Shown in pieces: positions 13,714 to 21,865 of a stretch of 27,159 nucleotides of DNA (its first letter is position 1; the number at the start of each line of letters is the position of its first letter). The notes below the pieces were generated by a model that saw only the letters and a list, made by a program, of their open reading frames with translations, did no database searches and had not been told where the DNA came from. A program made the translations under genes and the position numbers. The stretch is from an uncultured Lachnospiraceae bacterium. GTDB lineage: Bacteria; Bacillota; Clostridia; Lachnospirales; Lachnospiraceae. Location: assembly GCA_946631935.1 (NCBI GenBank), contig CAMPAP010000128.1, positions 1 through 27,159 on the forward strand, read 5' to 3'.

Positions 13714-15411
13714 TTATACCTCTTCGATTATGGGAAGGATCATGGGCTTTCTCTTGAGATTCTTCCACACAAAATCACTTATTGCGTCCCTGACTGCGGT
13801 TTTGATGCCGTTCCAGTCCGAACCGTTATCCAGGCTTTTTTCGGCTGCATTTCTTGCAAGCTCGGTAGCTTCACCGATAAGGTCCTCGGATTCCTTGACA
13901 TATACAAATCCCCTGGTCACTATATCGGGTCCCGCAACCAGTACGCCATCTGATGTAATGCTCATGCAGACTATGATGATGCCGTCAGCGGCAAGCCTCT
14001 GTCTGTCCCTGAGCACCACATTTCCGACATCTCCGACGCCGGAACCGTCAACAAGTATATCTCCCACGGGAACTGTTCCCGTAACCTCGGCACTGTCTTT
14101 TGTAAGTTCAAGCACATCTCCGCTGTTTAAGATCTTTATATGATCCTTGGCTATGCCCAGTTCCGCAGCAATGGCGGCATGTGCCTTCAGATGCTTATAC
14201 TCTCCGTGAACCGGAACTGAAAACTTCGGCTGCACAAGTGAATATATGAGCTTGATCTCTTCCTGACACGCATGTCCGGAAACATGCACATCCTGGAATA
14301 CAACATTTGCGCCCTTTTGAAGCAACTGGTTGATTATCCTCGTTACAGGTTTTTCGTTTCCGGGAATGGGATGTGATGAGAAAATGACCATATCACCGGC
14401 ACCGATGGTGATCTTTTTATGGGTTCCGTCAGCCATCCTCGAAAGAGCCGCCATACTCTCTCCCTGGCTTCCGGTGGTGATAATGACCTGTTTGTCGGGA
14501 GCTATATCCTTCATGTCATCAAGACTTACAAGGGTATTCTCCGGGATCACGATCCTCTCAAGACGCTGGGCAGTGTCAATGATATTGACCATACTCCTGC
14601 CTTCCACGGCAACTTTTCTTCCTGCCCTGCAGGCGCTGTTGATTATCTGCTGGACTCTGTCTACATTGGAAGCAAAGGTCGCGACAAAGATCCTTGAATT
14701 CTTATTCTCCGAGAAAAGATTGTCGAAGATCGGTGCAAGGGTTTTTTCGGAAGGGGTAAATCCCGGTCTGTCCGCATTGGTGGAGTCACACAAAAGCGCA
14801 AGCACACCTTTTTTTCCTATCTCCGCAAACCTCTGAAGATCTATGGCATCACCATATACCGGAGTGTAATCAACCTTAAAATCACCGGTGTGCACAACGC
14901 ACCCGACAGGTGAATATATGGCAAGTGCAGCCGCATCAACGATGCTGTGATTGGTACGTATGAATTCTATCCTGAAGGCACCCAGATTTATGGACTGTCC
15001 GAAGGTTATCACCTTGCGTCTTACAGTCTCCATGAGGCTGACGCCTGCTGCCGAATGCTCTTTGTCGTACTCTTCAAGCTTATGCTCTATAAGTCCCATG
15101 GTAAGATTCGTCGCATAAACCGGCGCACTGACCTGGGCCAGAACATAGGCGATAGAACCTATATGATCCTCATGTCCGTGGGTTATAACAAACCCCTTAA
15201 GCTTTTCGTAATTATCCCTGATATATGTAACATCCGGGATGACAAGGTCAATACCGTACATATCGTCCTGCGGAAAAGCAAGCCCGCAGTCCACGACGAT
15301 AATACTGTCTTCATATTCGAAGGCAGTGATGTTCATTCCGATCTGTTCAAGGCCGCCAAGAGGTATTATCCTGAGCGGTGAAGCCGGAACATCATTGTTA
15401 TTATTACTCAA
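13714..15411 (-). CDS. Ribonuclease J
   Basis: The protein has 565 residues, the normal RNase J length. The metallo-beta-lactamase motif is THGHEDHIGS, with VVHTGDFKVDYTP and an SSHPIPGNE segment further on, and HVSGHACQEEIKLIYSLV giving the beta-CASP histidine. The C-terminal domain ends the protein. RNase J is a cytosolic 5'-exonuclease and endonuclease for mRNA decay and rRNA maturation. Initiation is at TTG 15411 behind AAAGGAAAG; no ATG is better placed. It sits in a run of minus-strand genes between DUF1292 and YlbF. Confidence 0.95.
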   Translation of the reverse strand: MSNNNNDVPASPLRIIPLGGLEQIGMNITAFEYEDSIIVVDCGLAFPQDDMYGIDLVIPDVTYIRDNYEKLKGFVITHGHEDHIGSIAYVLAQVSAPVYATNLTMGLIEHKLEEYDKEHSAAGVSLMETVRRKVITFGQSINLGAFRIEFIRTNHSIVDAAALAIYSPVGCVVHTGDFKVDYTPVYGDAIDLQRFAEIGKKGVLALLCDSTNADRPGFTPSEKTLAPIFDNLFSENKNSRIFVATFASNVDRVQQIINSACRAGRKVAVEGRSMVNIIDTAQRLERIVIPENTLVSLDDMKDIAPDKQVIITTGSQGESMAALSRMADGTHKKITIGAGDMVIFSSHPIPGNEKPVTRIINQLLQKGANVVFQDVHVSGHACQEEIKLIYSLVQPKFSVPVHGEYKHLKAHAAIAAELGIAKDHIKILNSGDVLELTKDSAEVTGTVPVGDILVDGSGVGDVGNVVLRDRQRLAADGIIIVCMSITSDGVLVAGPDIVTRGFVYVKESEDLIGEATELARNAAEKSLDNGSDWNGIKTAVRDAISDFVWKNLKRKPMILPIIEEV

Positions 15412-15455
15412 TTATCTTTCCTTTCATTTTCCAAGGAAAAAATATCAAACCGTCC

Positions 15456-15746
15456 TTATGAATCGTCTCTTTCCAGAGAAACATCATCAAGCAGATCCTC
15501 AAAGACAGGTGCCAAAGCGTCGAGCTCTTCGTCGTCAGATACGATAACATATCTGCTCTCCTCTTCGCTGTCATCCGACACATCCTTGAGAATAAGAGCC
15601 TCTCCGTCGCCTTCTTCAAAATCGGTGACCAGGATATAGTTGTATCCGCCGAGCCTGGTCTGTTCAAGCACGAAGAATTCAACGGGGTCCGCTCCGTCGG
15701 GTTTAAAGATTATTTTTTCCAGTTTTCTTTCTTCATTGTTTTCCAT
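15456..15746 (-). CDS. DUF1292 family small acidic protein (YrzB-like)
   Basis: This 96-residue, strongly acidic protein has the pattern EFFVLEQTRLGGYNYILVTD followed by EALILKD, as in DUF1292 proteins encoded next to ruvX in many Firmicutes. Function is unknown. The start lies inside the end of ruvX (14-base overlap), so the two are translationally linked, and the gene set ireB-ruvX-DUF1292 is a conserved cluster. Confidence 0.85.
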   Translation of the reverse strand: MENNEERKLEKIIFKPDGADPVEFFVLEQTRLGGYNYILVTDFEEGDGEALILKDVSDDSEEESRYVIVSDDEELDALAPVFEDLLDDVSLERDDS

Positions 15747-16179
15747 ATTTTTCTCTATTCATGTAGCTGTCCAGAATAAGCTGTGCAGCTATCATATCAA
15801 CATATTTTTTGTGTTCGCTTTTTGGAATGCCCCTCTCATCCATTATCTCATCGGCTTCCACTGTGGTGAGAGTCTCATCTTCCATTATCACTTCAAGTCC
15901 TGTCCTTCGCCTGAGCCCCTCGGCAAATTCCGATGTAAGCTGCGCCCTTTCACCGGCCTCCCCGGAAGGCATCAGGGGATTTCCGAGGATTATCATCCCA
16001 ACATCCTTTTCCCTTATGATCTCCTCGATCCTGGCATAAGTTCTCCTGAGCTTGGAAGGATGCTCACGCCTTATTATCTCAAGAGGCTGCGCTGCAAGAA
16101 AAAGCGGGTCGCTGAGGGCAACACCTACCGTCTTCGACCCGAAATCCAGACCCATTAATCTTTTTCCGTTTGTCTCCAT
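15733..16179 (-). CDS. ruvX: Holliday junction resolvase-like RuvX (YqgF)
   Basis: This 148-residue protein has an RNase H-like fold: first catalytic Asp in MGLDFGSKTVGVALSDP, Glu in VIMEDETLTTVEA and the last Asp in KKYVDMIAAQLILDSYM. RuvX/YqgF is implicated in pre-16S rRNA 5' processing and possibly Holliday junction resolution. A GGGGA sequence 11 bases before the ATG is a modest ribosome site. It begins 19 bases after ireB. Confidence 0.92.
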   Translation of the reverse strand: METNGKRLMGLDFGSKTVGVALSDPLFLAAQPLEIIRREHPSKLRRTYARIEEIIREKDVGMIILGNPLMPSGEAGERAQLTSEFAEGLRRRTGLEVIMEDETLTTVEADEIMDERGIPKSEHKKYVDMIAAQLILDSYMNREKYGKQ

Positions 16180-16198
16180 CCGTAAAACAATCCCCGGA

Positions 16199-16462
16199 TC
16201 AGTTCCAGCCCTTACTTGCGATATACTCGGTAAGAAGCTCCTCTACAAGCTCATCACGCTCTACTTTCATGACCTGGCTTCTTGCACCATTATGGCTGGG
16301 GATATATGTAGGGTCACCGCTCATGATGTATCCGACGATCTGGTTGACGGGATTGTATCCCTTTTCCTGAAGAGCCGCATATACTTCTTCAAGAACGGAA
16401 GCCGCTCCCGAATCCTCCATGGGCACCTCGAAAAACTGAGTATGTGAATTGTCTCTGGCCAT
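16199..16462 (-). CDS. IreB family regulatory protein
   Basis: This 87-residue protein is recognisable by LEEVYAALQEKGYNPVNQIV and SGDPTYIPSHNGAR, a hallmark stretch of the IreB (YrzL, UPF0297) family. In Enterococcus, IreB is phosphorylated on N-terminal threonines by the Ser/Thr kinase IreK and tunes cephalosporin resistance; Thr8 is the only N-terminal Thr here. GGAGGTGAT lies 5-6 bases before the ATG. It is the first gene of the nine-gene minus-strand run. Confidence 0.93.
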   Translation of the reverse strand: MARDNSHTQFFEVPMEDSGAASVLEEVYAALQEKGYNPVNQIVGYIMSGDPTYIPSHNGARSQVMKVERDELVEELLTEYIASKGWN

Positions 16463-16492
16463 CAGATCACCTCCTGCAGCATATGCTTACAA

Positions 16493-16522
16493 TCTATAAA
16501 ATTTTACCTTAATATAAGGCAA
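16493..16522 (-). promoter_or_regulatory. Predicted promoter of the ireB operon
   Basis: On the minus strand TTGCCT (16517-16522) and TATAGA (16493-16498) are 18 bp apart, about 30 bases upstream of the ireB ATG. It fits a moderate vegetative promoter and is the only good candidate at the head of this gene run. Confidence 0.5.
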
Positions 16523-16637
16523 AATTCAAGTGGTCCGATGCTCCGGTGGTTCAAAAATAGCGTGAATCATTTAATTTGAATTGCCAACATCAGGTATCGC
16601 TGTTAAAATAATATCCCGACAGTCTGCAAGTCCACGC

Positions 16638-16768
16638 TGTCATTCATTTAACGCGCACACGCCTTGCGGCTTCGGTTCTCGCACGTAACGGTACTAAACT
16701 CATACTCACTTTGTTCGTATTCGTTAAGTACCGACGGCTCGAAAGAGTGCGCTTATAAATAAATGACA
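16638..16768. repeat. Imperfect ~131-bp inverted-repeat element upstream of thiI
   Basis: The outer arms TGTCATTCATTTA...GCGCAC and GTGCGC...AAATAAATGACA are inverted copies (one mismatch in the terminal 12 and a small indel). Inner arms CGGTACT...ATAC and GTAT...AGTACCG form a second stem. Together they fill much of the 355-bp intergenic region 16463-16817, which holds no ORF. Such a palindrome could be a MITE-like or BIME-like dispersed repeat or a long structured leader of thiI. A smaller CTTGAA/TTCAAG palindrome follows at 16782-16798, close to the thiI start. Confidence 0.6.
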
Positions 16769-16817
16769 TCATGGCCTTGCGCTTGAAGCATTTTCAAGAA
16801 AGAAGCAGTACAACGAC

Positions 16818-18026
16818 ATGAACAAAAAACTATTTAACACATTTTTGATCAAATACGCGGAGATCGGCATCAAAGGCAACAACAGATATCTGTTTGAGGA
16901 TGCTCTGGTTTCACATATAGCCGCCGCAATGAAGACTCTTCCCGGGCACTACACTGTCCGCAAGACTCCCGGAAGGATCTATCTTGAATGCGAGGATTCA
17001 AAGGACGGCGGAGTCTACGATTATGACAAGGTCGTTAACGCCCTTACCCATATTTTCGGAATAGTCCACATCTGTCCCGTTGTGGTGACAGAGGATGAAG
17101 GCCAGGAAAAGCTCCGGGAAAAAGTGGTGGATTACTGGGGAAGCATGTACGGAGACGAATATTCCTGCACCTTCAAAGTCTTCTGCCGAAGAGGCCGCAA
17201 AAACTATCCCCTTAACTCAATGGAAGTCGATGCAGACCTCGGAGAAGCATTGCTTGACGCATTTCCTTCTCTTAAAGTCGATGTCAGAACTCCCGATAAA
17301 TTCGTAAATGTTGAGATAAGGGACCATATCTACATCTATACCGAGAACATCGACGGTCCCGGCGGAATGCCCGTGGGAACAGGCGGCAGGGGAATGCTGC
17401 TTTTGTCAGGGGGGATCGACTCTCCCGTGGCCGGCTATATGGTTTCAAAAAGAGGCGTATCCATCGATGCCGTATACTTTAATGCACCTCCCTACACATC
17501 GGAGAGGGCAAAGCAGAAGGTCATCGATCTTGCAAGGATCATATCCGCCTACACGGGTCCCATCAATCTGCACATCATCAATTTCACGGACATCCAGCTC
17601 GCCATCTACGAAAAATGTCCTCATGACGAGCTTACAATAATCATGCGTCGCTTCATGATGAGGATCGCAGAGCATCTTGCCTATGAAAACGGCTGTCACG
17701 GTCTCATAACCGGCGAAAGCCTGGGCCAGGTTGCTTCCCAGACCTTCTCATCCCTTGTATCCACCAATGAAGTATGTACTCTGCCGGTCCTTCGTCCCCT
17801 CATTGCTTTCGACAAGCAGGATATCGTCGAAATATCGGAAAAGATCGGCACTTATGAGACATCCATTCTTCCATACGAGGACTGCTGCACCATCTTTGTT
17901 GCAAAGCACCCGGTGACAAACCCCAGCGTTCATGTGATCAGAAAGCATGAAACAAACCTTGACGATGTCATAGAGGATCTTCTTGCAAAGGCATACGAGA
18001 CGGACGAAGTGATCCATATAGGATAA
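16818..18026 (+). CDS. thiI: tRNA 4-thiouridine synthase ThiI
   Basis: This 402-residue protein starts with KYAEIGIKGNNRYLFE of the N-terminal ferredoxin-like domain, followed by a THUMP domain (about 60-170) and a PP-loop ATPase with SGGIDS at 197-202. TGESLGQVASQT and the ILPYEDCCTIFVAKHP segment (Cys356, Cys357) complete the core. It adenylates U8 of tRNA and inserts sulfur delivered by a cysteine desulfurase. There is no C-terminal rhodanese domain, the usual Firmicute form. A cysteine desulfurase gene lies 2 kb away on the other strand. The ribosome site is weak (AAGAAAG, about 15 bases upstream). Confidence 0.95.
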   Translation: MNKKLFNTFLIKYAEIGIKGNNRYLFEDALVSHIAAAMKTLPGHYTVRKTPGRIYLECEDSKDGGVYDYDKVVNALTHIFGIVHICPVVVTEDEGQEKLREKVVDYWGSMYGDEYSCTFKVFCRRGRKNYPLNSMEVDADLGEALLDAFPSLKVDVRTPDKFVNVEIRDHIYIYTENIDGPGGMPVGTGGRGMLLLSGGIDSPVAGYMVSKRGVSIDAVYFNAPPYTSERAKQKVIDLARIISAYTGPINLHIINFTDIQLAIYEKCPHDELTIIMRRFMMRIAEHLAYENGCHGLITGESLGQVASQTFSSLVSTNEVCTLPVLRPLIAFDKQDIVEISEKIGTYETSILPYEDCCTIFVAKHPVTNPSVHVIRKHETNLDDVIEDLLAKAYETDEVIHIG

Positions 18027-18031
18027 AAAAA

Positions 18032-18057
18032 GACCGAAGGCTTAGATTCCTTCGGTC
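18032..18057. terminator. Bidirectional terminator between thiI and the HPr-like gene
   Basis: GACCGAAGG pairs with CCTTCGGTC around an eight-base loop. A seven-A run on the left provides the T tract for the minus-strand HPr-like transcript, and CCTTTCT follows on the plus strand for thiI. The two genes converge here. Confidence 0.85.
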
Positions 18058-18085
18058 CTTTCTGATGTTAAACAACGAGATTTAT

Positions 18086-18316
18086 TTATACCTGATAAGC
18101 CTTAAGAACCTCGAGCACATCCTCAGCTCCGCCCTCGGTATGGATGTTGAGGTCGATGGGCTTGGAAAGATCAAGGCTGAAGATACCCATGATGGACTTA
18201 GCATCGATTACGTATCTTCCTGATACAAGATCAAAATCATATTCAAACTTAGTGATGTCATTAACAAAGCTCTTTACCTTGTCAATTGAATTAAGAGAAA
18301 TCTTTACTGTTTTCAT
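18086..18316 (-). CDS. HPr-like protein without the phosphorylatable histidine
   Basis: This 76-residue protein aligns with PTS phosphocarrier HPr: KSIMGIFSLDLS (40-51) matches the Ser46 region KSIMGVMSLG, and the C-terminal GGAEDVLEVLKAY matches the last helix. At the His15 position of GIHARPA the sequence reads IDKVKSF, so His is replaced by Asp12 and the following Arg and Pro are also gone. Ser41 is retained at the HPrK kinase site. It therefore cannot act in sugar phosphotransfer and may be regulatory, as Crh is in Bacillus. AAGGAGGTAA precedes the ATG, suggesting high expression; it is monocistronic between its own promoter and terminator. Confidence 0.85.
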   Translation of the reverse strand: MKTVKISLNSIDKVKSFVNDITKFEYDFDLVSGRYVIDAKSIMGIFSLDLSKPIDLNIHTEGGAEDVLEVLKAYQV

Positions 18317-18365
18317 TTGAGTTACCTCCTTATATTTCCCCGTTAACTTACGCTTTTTCTCGTTG

Positions 18366-18404
18366 TTACGGTGTAATAGTAAAATACCGTAAACCGATTG
18401 TCAA
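18366..18404 (-). promoter_or_regulatory. HPr-like gene promoter with overlapping inverted repeat
   Basis: On the minus strand TTGACA (18399-18404), a 17-bp spacer and TACTAT (18376-18381) form a good promoter. An inverted repeat TTACGGT-N13-ACCGTAA (18366-18392) covers the -10 region and is a candidate operator. The same region would be upstream of mtaB on the plus strand, for which no convincing promoter was seen. Confidence 0.65.
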
Positions 18405-18449
18405 GGCAAACAGCCGATAAAACAAAACGAAATCTTGGGGTGAAAAACC

Positions 18450-19901
18450 TTGAAAACTATCGCATTCCACAATTTAGGATGTAAGGTCAACGCATATGAG
18501 ACGGAAATAATGATACAAAACGCACAATTAGCAGGGTATGAAATTGTGCAATTTTCACAGATTTCCGACGTCTATGTTGTAAATACTTGCACCGTTACAA
18601 ATATTGCCGACAGAAAAAGCAGGCAGATGCTCCATCGCGCCAAAAAGCTGAATCCCTCTGCTGTCGTAGTAGCCGTAGGATGCTATGTCCAGACGGGAGC
18701 AGAGTCTCTTATGAAGGATCCTCTTGTTGACATCTGCATAGGCAATAACCATAAAAGCAAGCTGATACCCATAATTGAAAGGTATATACGCGATAGAAGC
18801 GGAAAGCTCTCCGTTATAGACGATCTCGGCCTTCCGACATCATATGAGGATATGGCTCTTTCGCAGATGTCTGACAGAGTACGGACCTTCGTAAAGATAC
18901 AGGACGGCTGCAACCAGTTCTGCTCATACTGTGCAATCCCCCTGGCAAGAGGAAGGGTCAGGAGCCGCCAAAGTTCAGAGATAATCTCCGAGATAAAAGA
19001 TCTTGTAAAAAAAGGCTGTATGGAGATAGTCCTTACAGGTATCCACGTAGGATCCTACGGCATAGATCTTGACGAAAGCGGCAGTACATCAGGAGACTAT
19101 GGCGGAAGGTCAAAACTCATCGATCTTGTGGAAGAAATATGTGCCATACCCGGTCTTAAAAGGCTTAGATTAAGTTCTGTGGAACCCCGCATCATAACTG
19201 ATGATAATGCAAGGAGACTTGCCGCTCTTCCGCAGCTTTGCCCCCATTTCCATCTGTCTCTTCAAAGCGGATGCGACGAGACCTTAAAAAGAATGAACAG
19301 GCATTATACCACGGAGGAATACCTCAAAAGCGTCGGATACCTGAGAAAATATTTTGACGATCCCGCCATCACAACGGATGTCATCGCAGGTTTTCCCGGA
19401 GAGACCGACGAGGAATTCAATATGACCCTTGATTTTGTCCGCAAAGCGGGATTTGCGGATATGCATATCTTTAAGTTTTCTCCCAGAAAAAATACAAAAG
19501 CCGCCTCCATGGACGGCCAGGTTTTAGAAGAGATCAAAAATATACGCAGTGAAAAACTTATAGATACAGCCCTTGAGATGAACGCGTCATACAAAAAAAG
19601 ACATATCGGGAGGGTTGAAGAAATCCTCATAGAAGAAGGATCCGTTATCCTGGGAAAAAAATATATGATAGGTCATACCCCGGATTATATCATGACAGCC
19701 GTGTCATGTGACCAGAACATTCATACAGATTCTTCAGACCATTCGACCGGTTCGGGCCATTCAGTCCTTTCTGACCGTTCAACCGATTCGGGCAACTCAG
19801 GTACTTCAACCTCTTCAAACATTTCCCTTCCGGGAAGCATCGTAAAATGCAGGTTGGATGGCATGCTCACCGATGAAGTGATGAGTGCTTCTTTTGTATG
19901 A
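18450..19901 (+). CDS. mtaB: tRNA t6A37 methylthiotransferase MtaB
   Basis: This 483-residue radical-SAM methylthiotransferase converts t6A37 to ms2t6A in tRNA. N-terminal cluster cysteines are C11 (LGCKVN), C47 (NTCTVT) and C78 (VGCYVQ); the radical SAM motif is C154-xxx-C158-xx-C161. DVIAGFPGETDEEF and the HLSLQSGCDETLKRMNRHYT segment are typical of the family. It starts at TTG 18450 behind GGGGTGA. The C-terminal TRAM domain is interrupted by about 35 Ser/Thr/Asp/Gly-rich residues, coded by an imperfect 36-bp duplication at 19737-19802, making the protein some 30 residues longer than Bacillus MtaB. Confidence 0.95.
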   Translation: MKTIAFHNLGCKVNAYETEIMIQNAQLAGYEIVQFSQISDVYVVNTCTVTNIADRKSRQMLHRAKKLNPSAVVVAVGCYVQTGAESLMKDPLVDICIGNNHKSKLIPIIERYIRDRSGKLSVIDDLGLPTSYEDMALSQMSDRVRTFVKIQDGCNQFCSYCAIPLARGRVRSRQSSEIISEIKDLVKKGCMEIVLTGIHVGSYGIDLDESGSTSGDYGGRSKLIDLVEEICAIPGLKRLRLSSVEPRIITDDNARRLAALPQLCPHFHLSLQSGCDETLKRMNRHYTTEEYLKSVGYLRKYFDDPAITTDVIAGFPGETDEEFNMTLDFVRKAGFADMHIFKFSPRKNTKAASMDGQVLEEIKNIRSEKLIDTALEMNASYKKRHIGRVEEILIEEGSVILGKKYMIGHTPDYIMTAVSCDQNIHTDSSDHSTGSGHSVLSDRSTDSGNSGTSTSSNISLPGSIVKCRLDGMLTDEVMSASFV

Positions 19902-19919
19902 CAAGACAGTAAGATGATC

Positions 19920-21095
19920 TTATCTTCTTGTAAACCTGCGCAGTGCCGGTATCAGCTCGCCAAGCGCATTAAGAGTATTGTCCATATCTTCCTTTGTGGT
20001 AAACACGGACATGGACAAACGTATGGTGGATTCAAGGAGGTTCCTGTCAAGGCCGATAGCCGTCAGTGTTGCAGAGGGTGTTCTTTTATGCGTTGAACAT
20101 GCACTTCCCGCAGATACATATATTCCCCTGTCTTCAAGAGCATGCAGCAGCACCTCCGCCCTTACATCCTTTACCGATAAGGAAATGATATGGGGCGCTG
20201 TTTCCCTTATGGCATCGGTCCCACCGGCAGTAAGTCCGTTCACGCTTACACCATCTATTTGGGATGATTTTTCGATAAAATACTTCTTAAGTTCGTATAG
20301 CCTTGTGACATCCTCGTCATATTTTTCATAAAGCATTTTTGCGGCAAGTGCCATTCCGGCAATTCCCGGTACATTCTCGGTGCCGGATCTTAAGCCCTTT
20401 TGCTGTCCCCCTCCGTAAACGGTGGGAACAAGTCTTACATCATCTCCAACATACAAAACTCCGCAGCCCTTGGGACCGTGGATCTTATGGGAACTGATGC
20501 TCATCAGATCTATTCCCGTCTTTGAAGGAAGGATCCTTGCCTTTCCGAAGCCCTGGACCGCATCAACATGAAAATAACAGTCCTTACACTTGTTTTTGAT
20601 GATCTTTGCGGCTTCTTCAACAGGTTGAAGGGATCCTATCTCATTATTGGTATGCATTACGGAGACCAGGATCGTATCTTCAGTCAGGGCATTTTCAAGC
20701 TCTTCAAGGGATATCCTGCCGCTTTTGTCAGTTCCCAGATACGTGACTTCAAACCCCTCTTTTTCAAGATACTTCATCGTACCCGTAACCGCGGGATGCT
20801 CTATCGCAGTTGTTACGATCTTTTTTCCTCTTCTTTCAAAAGCTCTTGCGGCTCCTATAAGAGCCATATTATCCGATTCAGTTCCGCCGGAAGTATAATA
20901 GATATTTTTTTCGCTGCATCCCAGAATATTGGAAAAGATCCCTGATGCCTCGCGAAGGTATTTTTCCGCTTTAACGCCCATATGGTGCATGCTTGAAGGG
21001 TTTCCGTAATCAGAAGTCATCACCCTGCACATATAAGAAGCTGCTTCATCAAACACCCTTGTTGTTGCCGAATTATCAAGATATATCTCTTTCAT
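19920..21095 (-). CDS. Cysteine desulfurase (NifS/IscS family)
   Basis: This 391-residue PLP enzyme has DNSATTRV at the N-terminus, the HVDAVQGFGK cofactor Asp region, the PLP lysine K204 in SSHKIHGPKG, and the active-site Cys333 in SAGSACSTHKRTP. It turns cysteine into alanine and a persulfide for Fe-S clusters and tRNA thiolation. It is the last gene of prmA-rsmE-desulfurase, 17 bases after rsmE, with AGGGTGG before the ATG. No iscU-like scaffold is adjacent. With thiI nearby, it is a plausible sulfur donor for ThiI. Its 3' end meets mtaB tail to tail with 18 bases between. Confidence 0.94.
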   Translation of the reverse strand: MKEIYLDNSATTRVFDEAASYMCRVMTSDYGNPSSMHHMGVKAEKYLREASGIFSNILGCSEKNIYYTSGGTESDNMALIGAARAFERRGKKIVTTAIEHPAVTGTMKYLEKEGFEVTYLGTDKSGRISLEELENALTEDTILVSVMHTNNEIGSLQPVEEAAKIIKNKCKDCYFHVDAVQGFGKARILPSKTGIDLMSISSHKIHGPKGCGVLYVGDDVRLVPTVYGGGQQKGLRSGTENVPGIAGMALAAKMLYEKYDEDVTRLYELKKYFIEKSSQIDGVSVNGLTAGGTDAIRETAPHIISLSVKDVRAEVLLHALEDRGIYVSAGSACSTHKRTPSATLTAIGLDRNLLESTIRLSMSVFTTKEDMDNTLNALGELIPALRRFTRR

Positions 21096-21112
21096 TTATC
21101 CACCCTGTATCT

Positions 21113-21865
21113 TCAGCCTCTGCCGTCAAATTCATATACAAACCAACCAAGAACGGTCATTGCCGCAGTCTCTGTCCTGAGGATCCTTTTGCCCAGAGTT
21201 ATCGGTACAAAGCCGGAACCCGAGGCCTGCTCTACTTCAGATCTGTCAAACCCTCCTTCAGGGCCTATAAAAATAGCGACAGAGCTGTCAGGTTTAATGC
21301 TTCGGATGATCTCTCTCGTGCGGTCCATCCCCTCCGATAATTCGTAGGGCATAAGCTTTATGTCTGTATTTTCAGCATCCCGGAGCATCTCATCAAGATC
21401 CATCACGGGGCCTATCTGAGGAATTATCCCGCGCTGACTCTGTTCGGAAGCCCCCTTTGCAATAAGCTGCCATCTTTCATATTTTGAAGCTGCTTTTTTA
21501 TCGTCGAGCTTTACTATGCATCTGCTTGTCCTGACAGGTACGATCCTGACTGCTCCCAGTTCAGTGCATTTTTGTATTACGGTTTCCATTTTGTCCCCTT
21601 TAGGGAGCGCCTGATATACCGTTATCCTCACCGGAAGTTCGGTATCGTCCTCTTTCACAAATCTGATCTCACAGATCACTTCGGAATCTGTAAGCGAGAT
21701 GATCCCACATCTGTATTCCTTCTTAACACCCTCACATCTGACACTTATTTCCTCTCCGGGTTTCATCCTGAGTACATTTTTGATGTGATTGTGATCGTCT
21801 CCCGTGATGATGACGCTGTTATCTGCTGTATTAATTTGGGATGCTTCTACAAAAATCTGTGTCAT
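21113..21865 (-). CDS. rsmE: 16S rRNA m3U1498 methyltransferase RsmE
   Basis: The chosen product is 250 residues starting MTQIFVEA, matching family length. The first half has a PUA-like domain (DHNHIKNVLRMKPGEEI); the SPOUT knot part has ALPKGDKMETVIQKCTELG, EQSQR, FIGPEGGFDRSEVE and LGKRILRTETAAMTVLG, which hold the SAM-binding residues. The ATG at 21865 overlaps the prmA stop as ATGA; the open frame continues further upstream inside prmA, but the coupled start is preferred. Confidence 0.95.
   Translation of the reverse strand: MTQIFVEASQINTADNSVIITGDDHNHIKNVLRMKPGEEISVRCEGVKKEYRCGIISLTDSEVICEIRFVKEDDTELPVRITVYQALPKGDKMETVIQKCTELGAVRIVPVRTSRCIVKLDDKKAASKYERWQLIAKGASEQSQRGIIPQIGPVMDLDEMLRDAENTDIKLMPYELSEGMDRTREIIRSIKPDSSVAIFIGPEGGFDRSEVEQASGSGFVPITLGKRILRTETAAMTVLGWFVYEFDGRG

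Noticed and set aside
15404..15682. Minus-strand ORF of 92 codons upstream of RNase J
   Set aside because: It overlaps DUF1292 in another frame; DUF1292 has family features and coupling to ruvX.
19902..19930. Terminator between mtaB and the cysteine desulfurase
   Set aside because: CAAGA/TCTTG and TAAGAT/ATCTTA arms can pair around an internal loop, but there is no T tract in either direction, so evidence is too weak for a feature.
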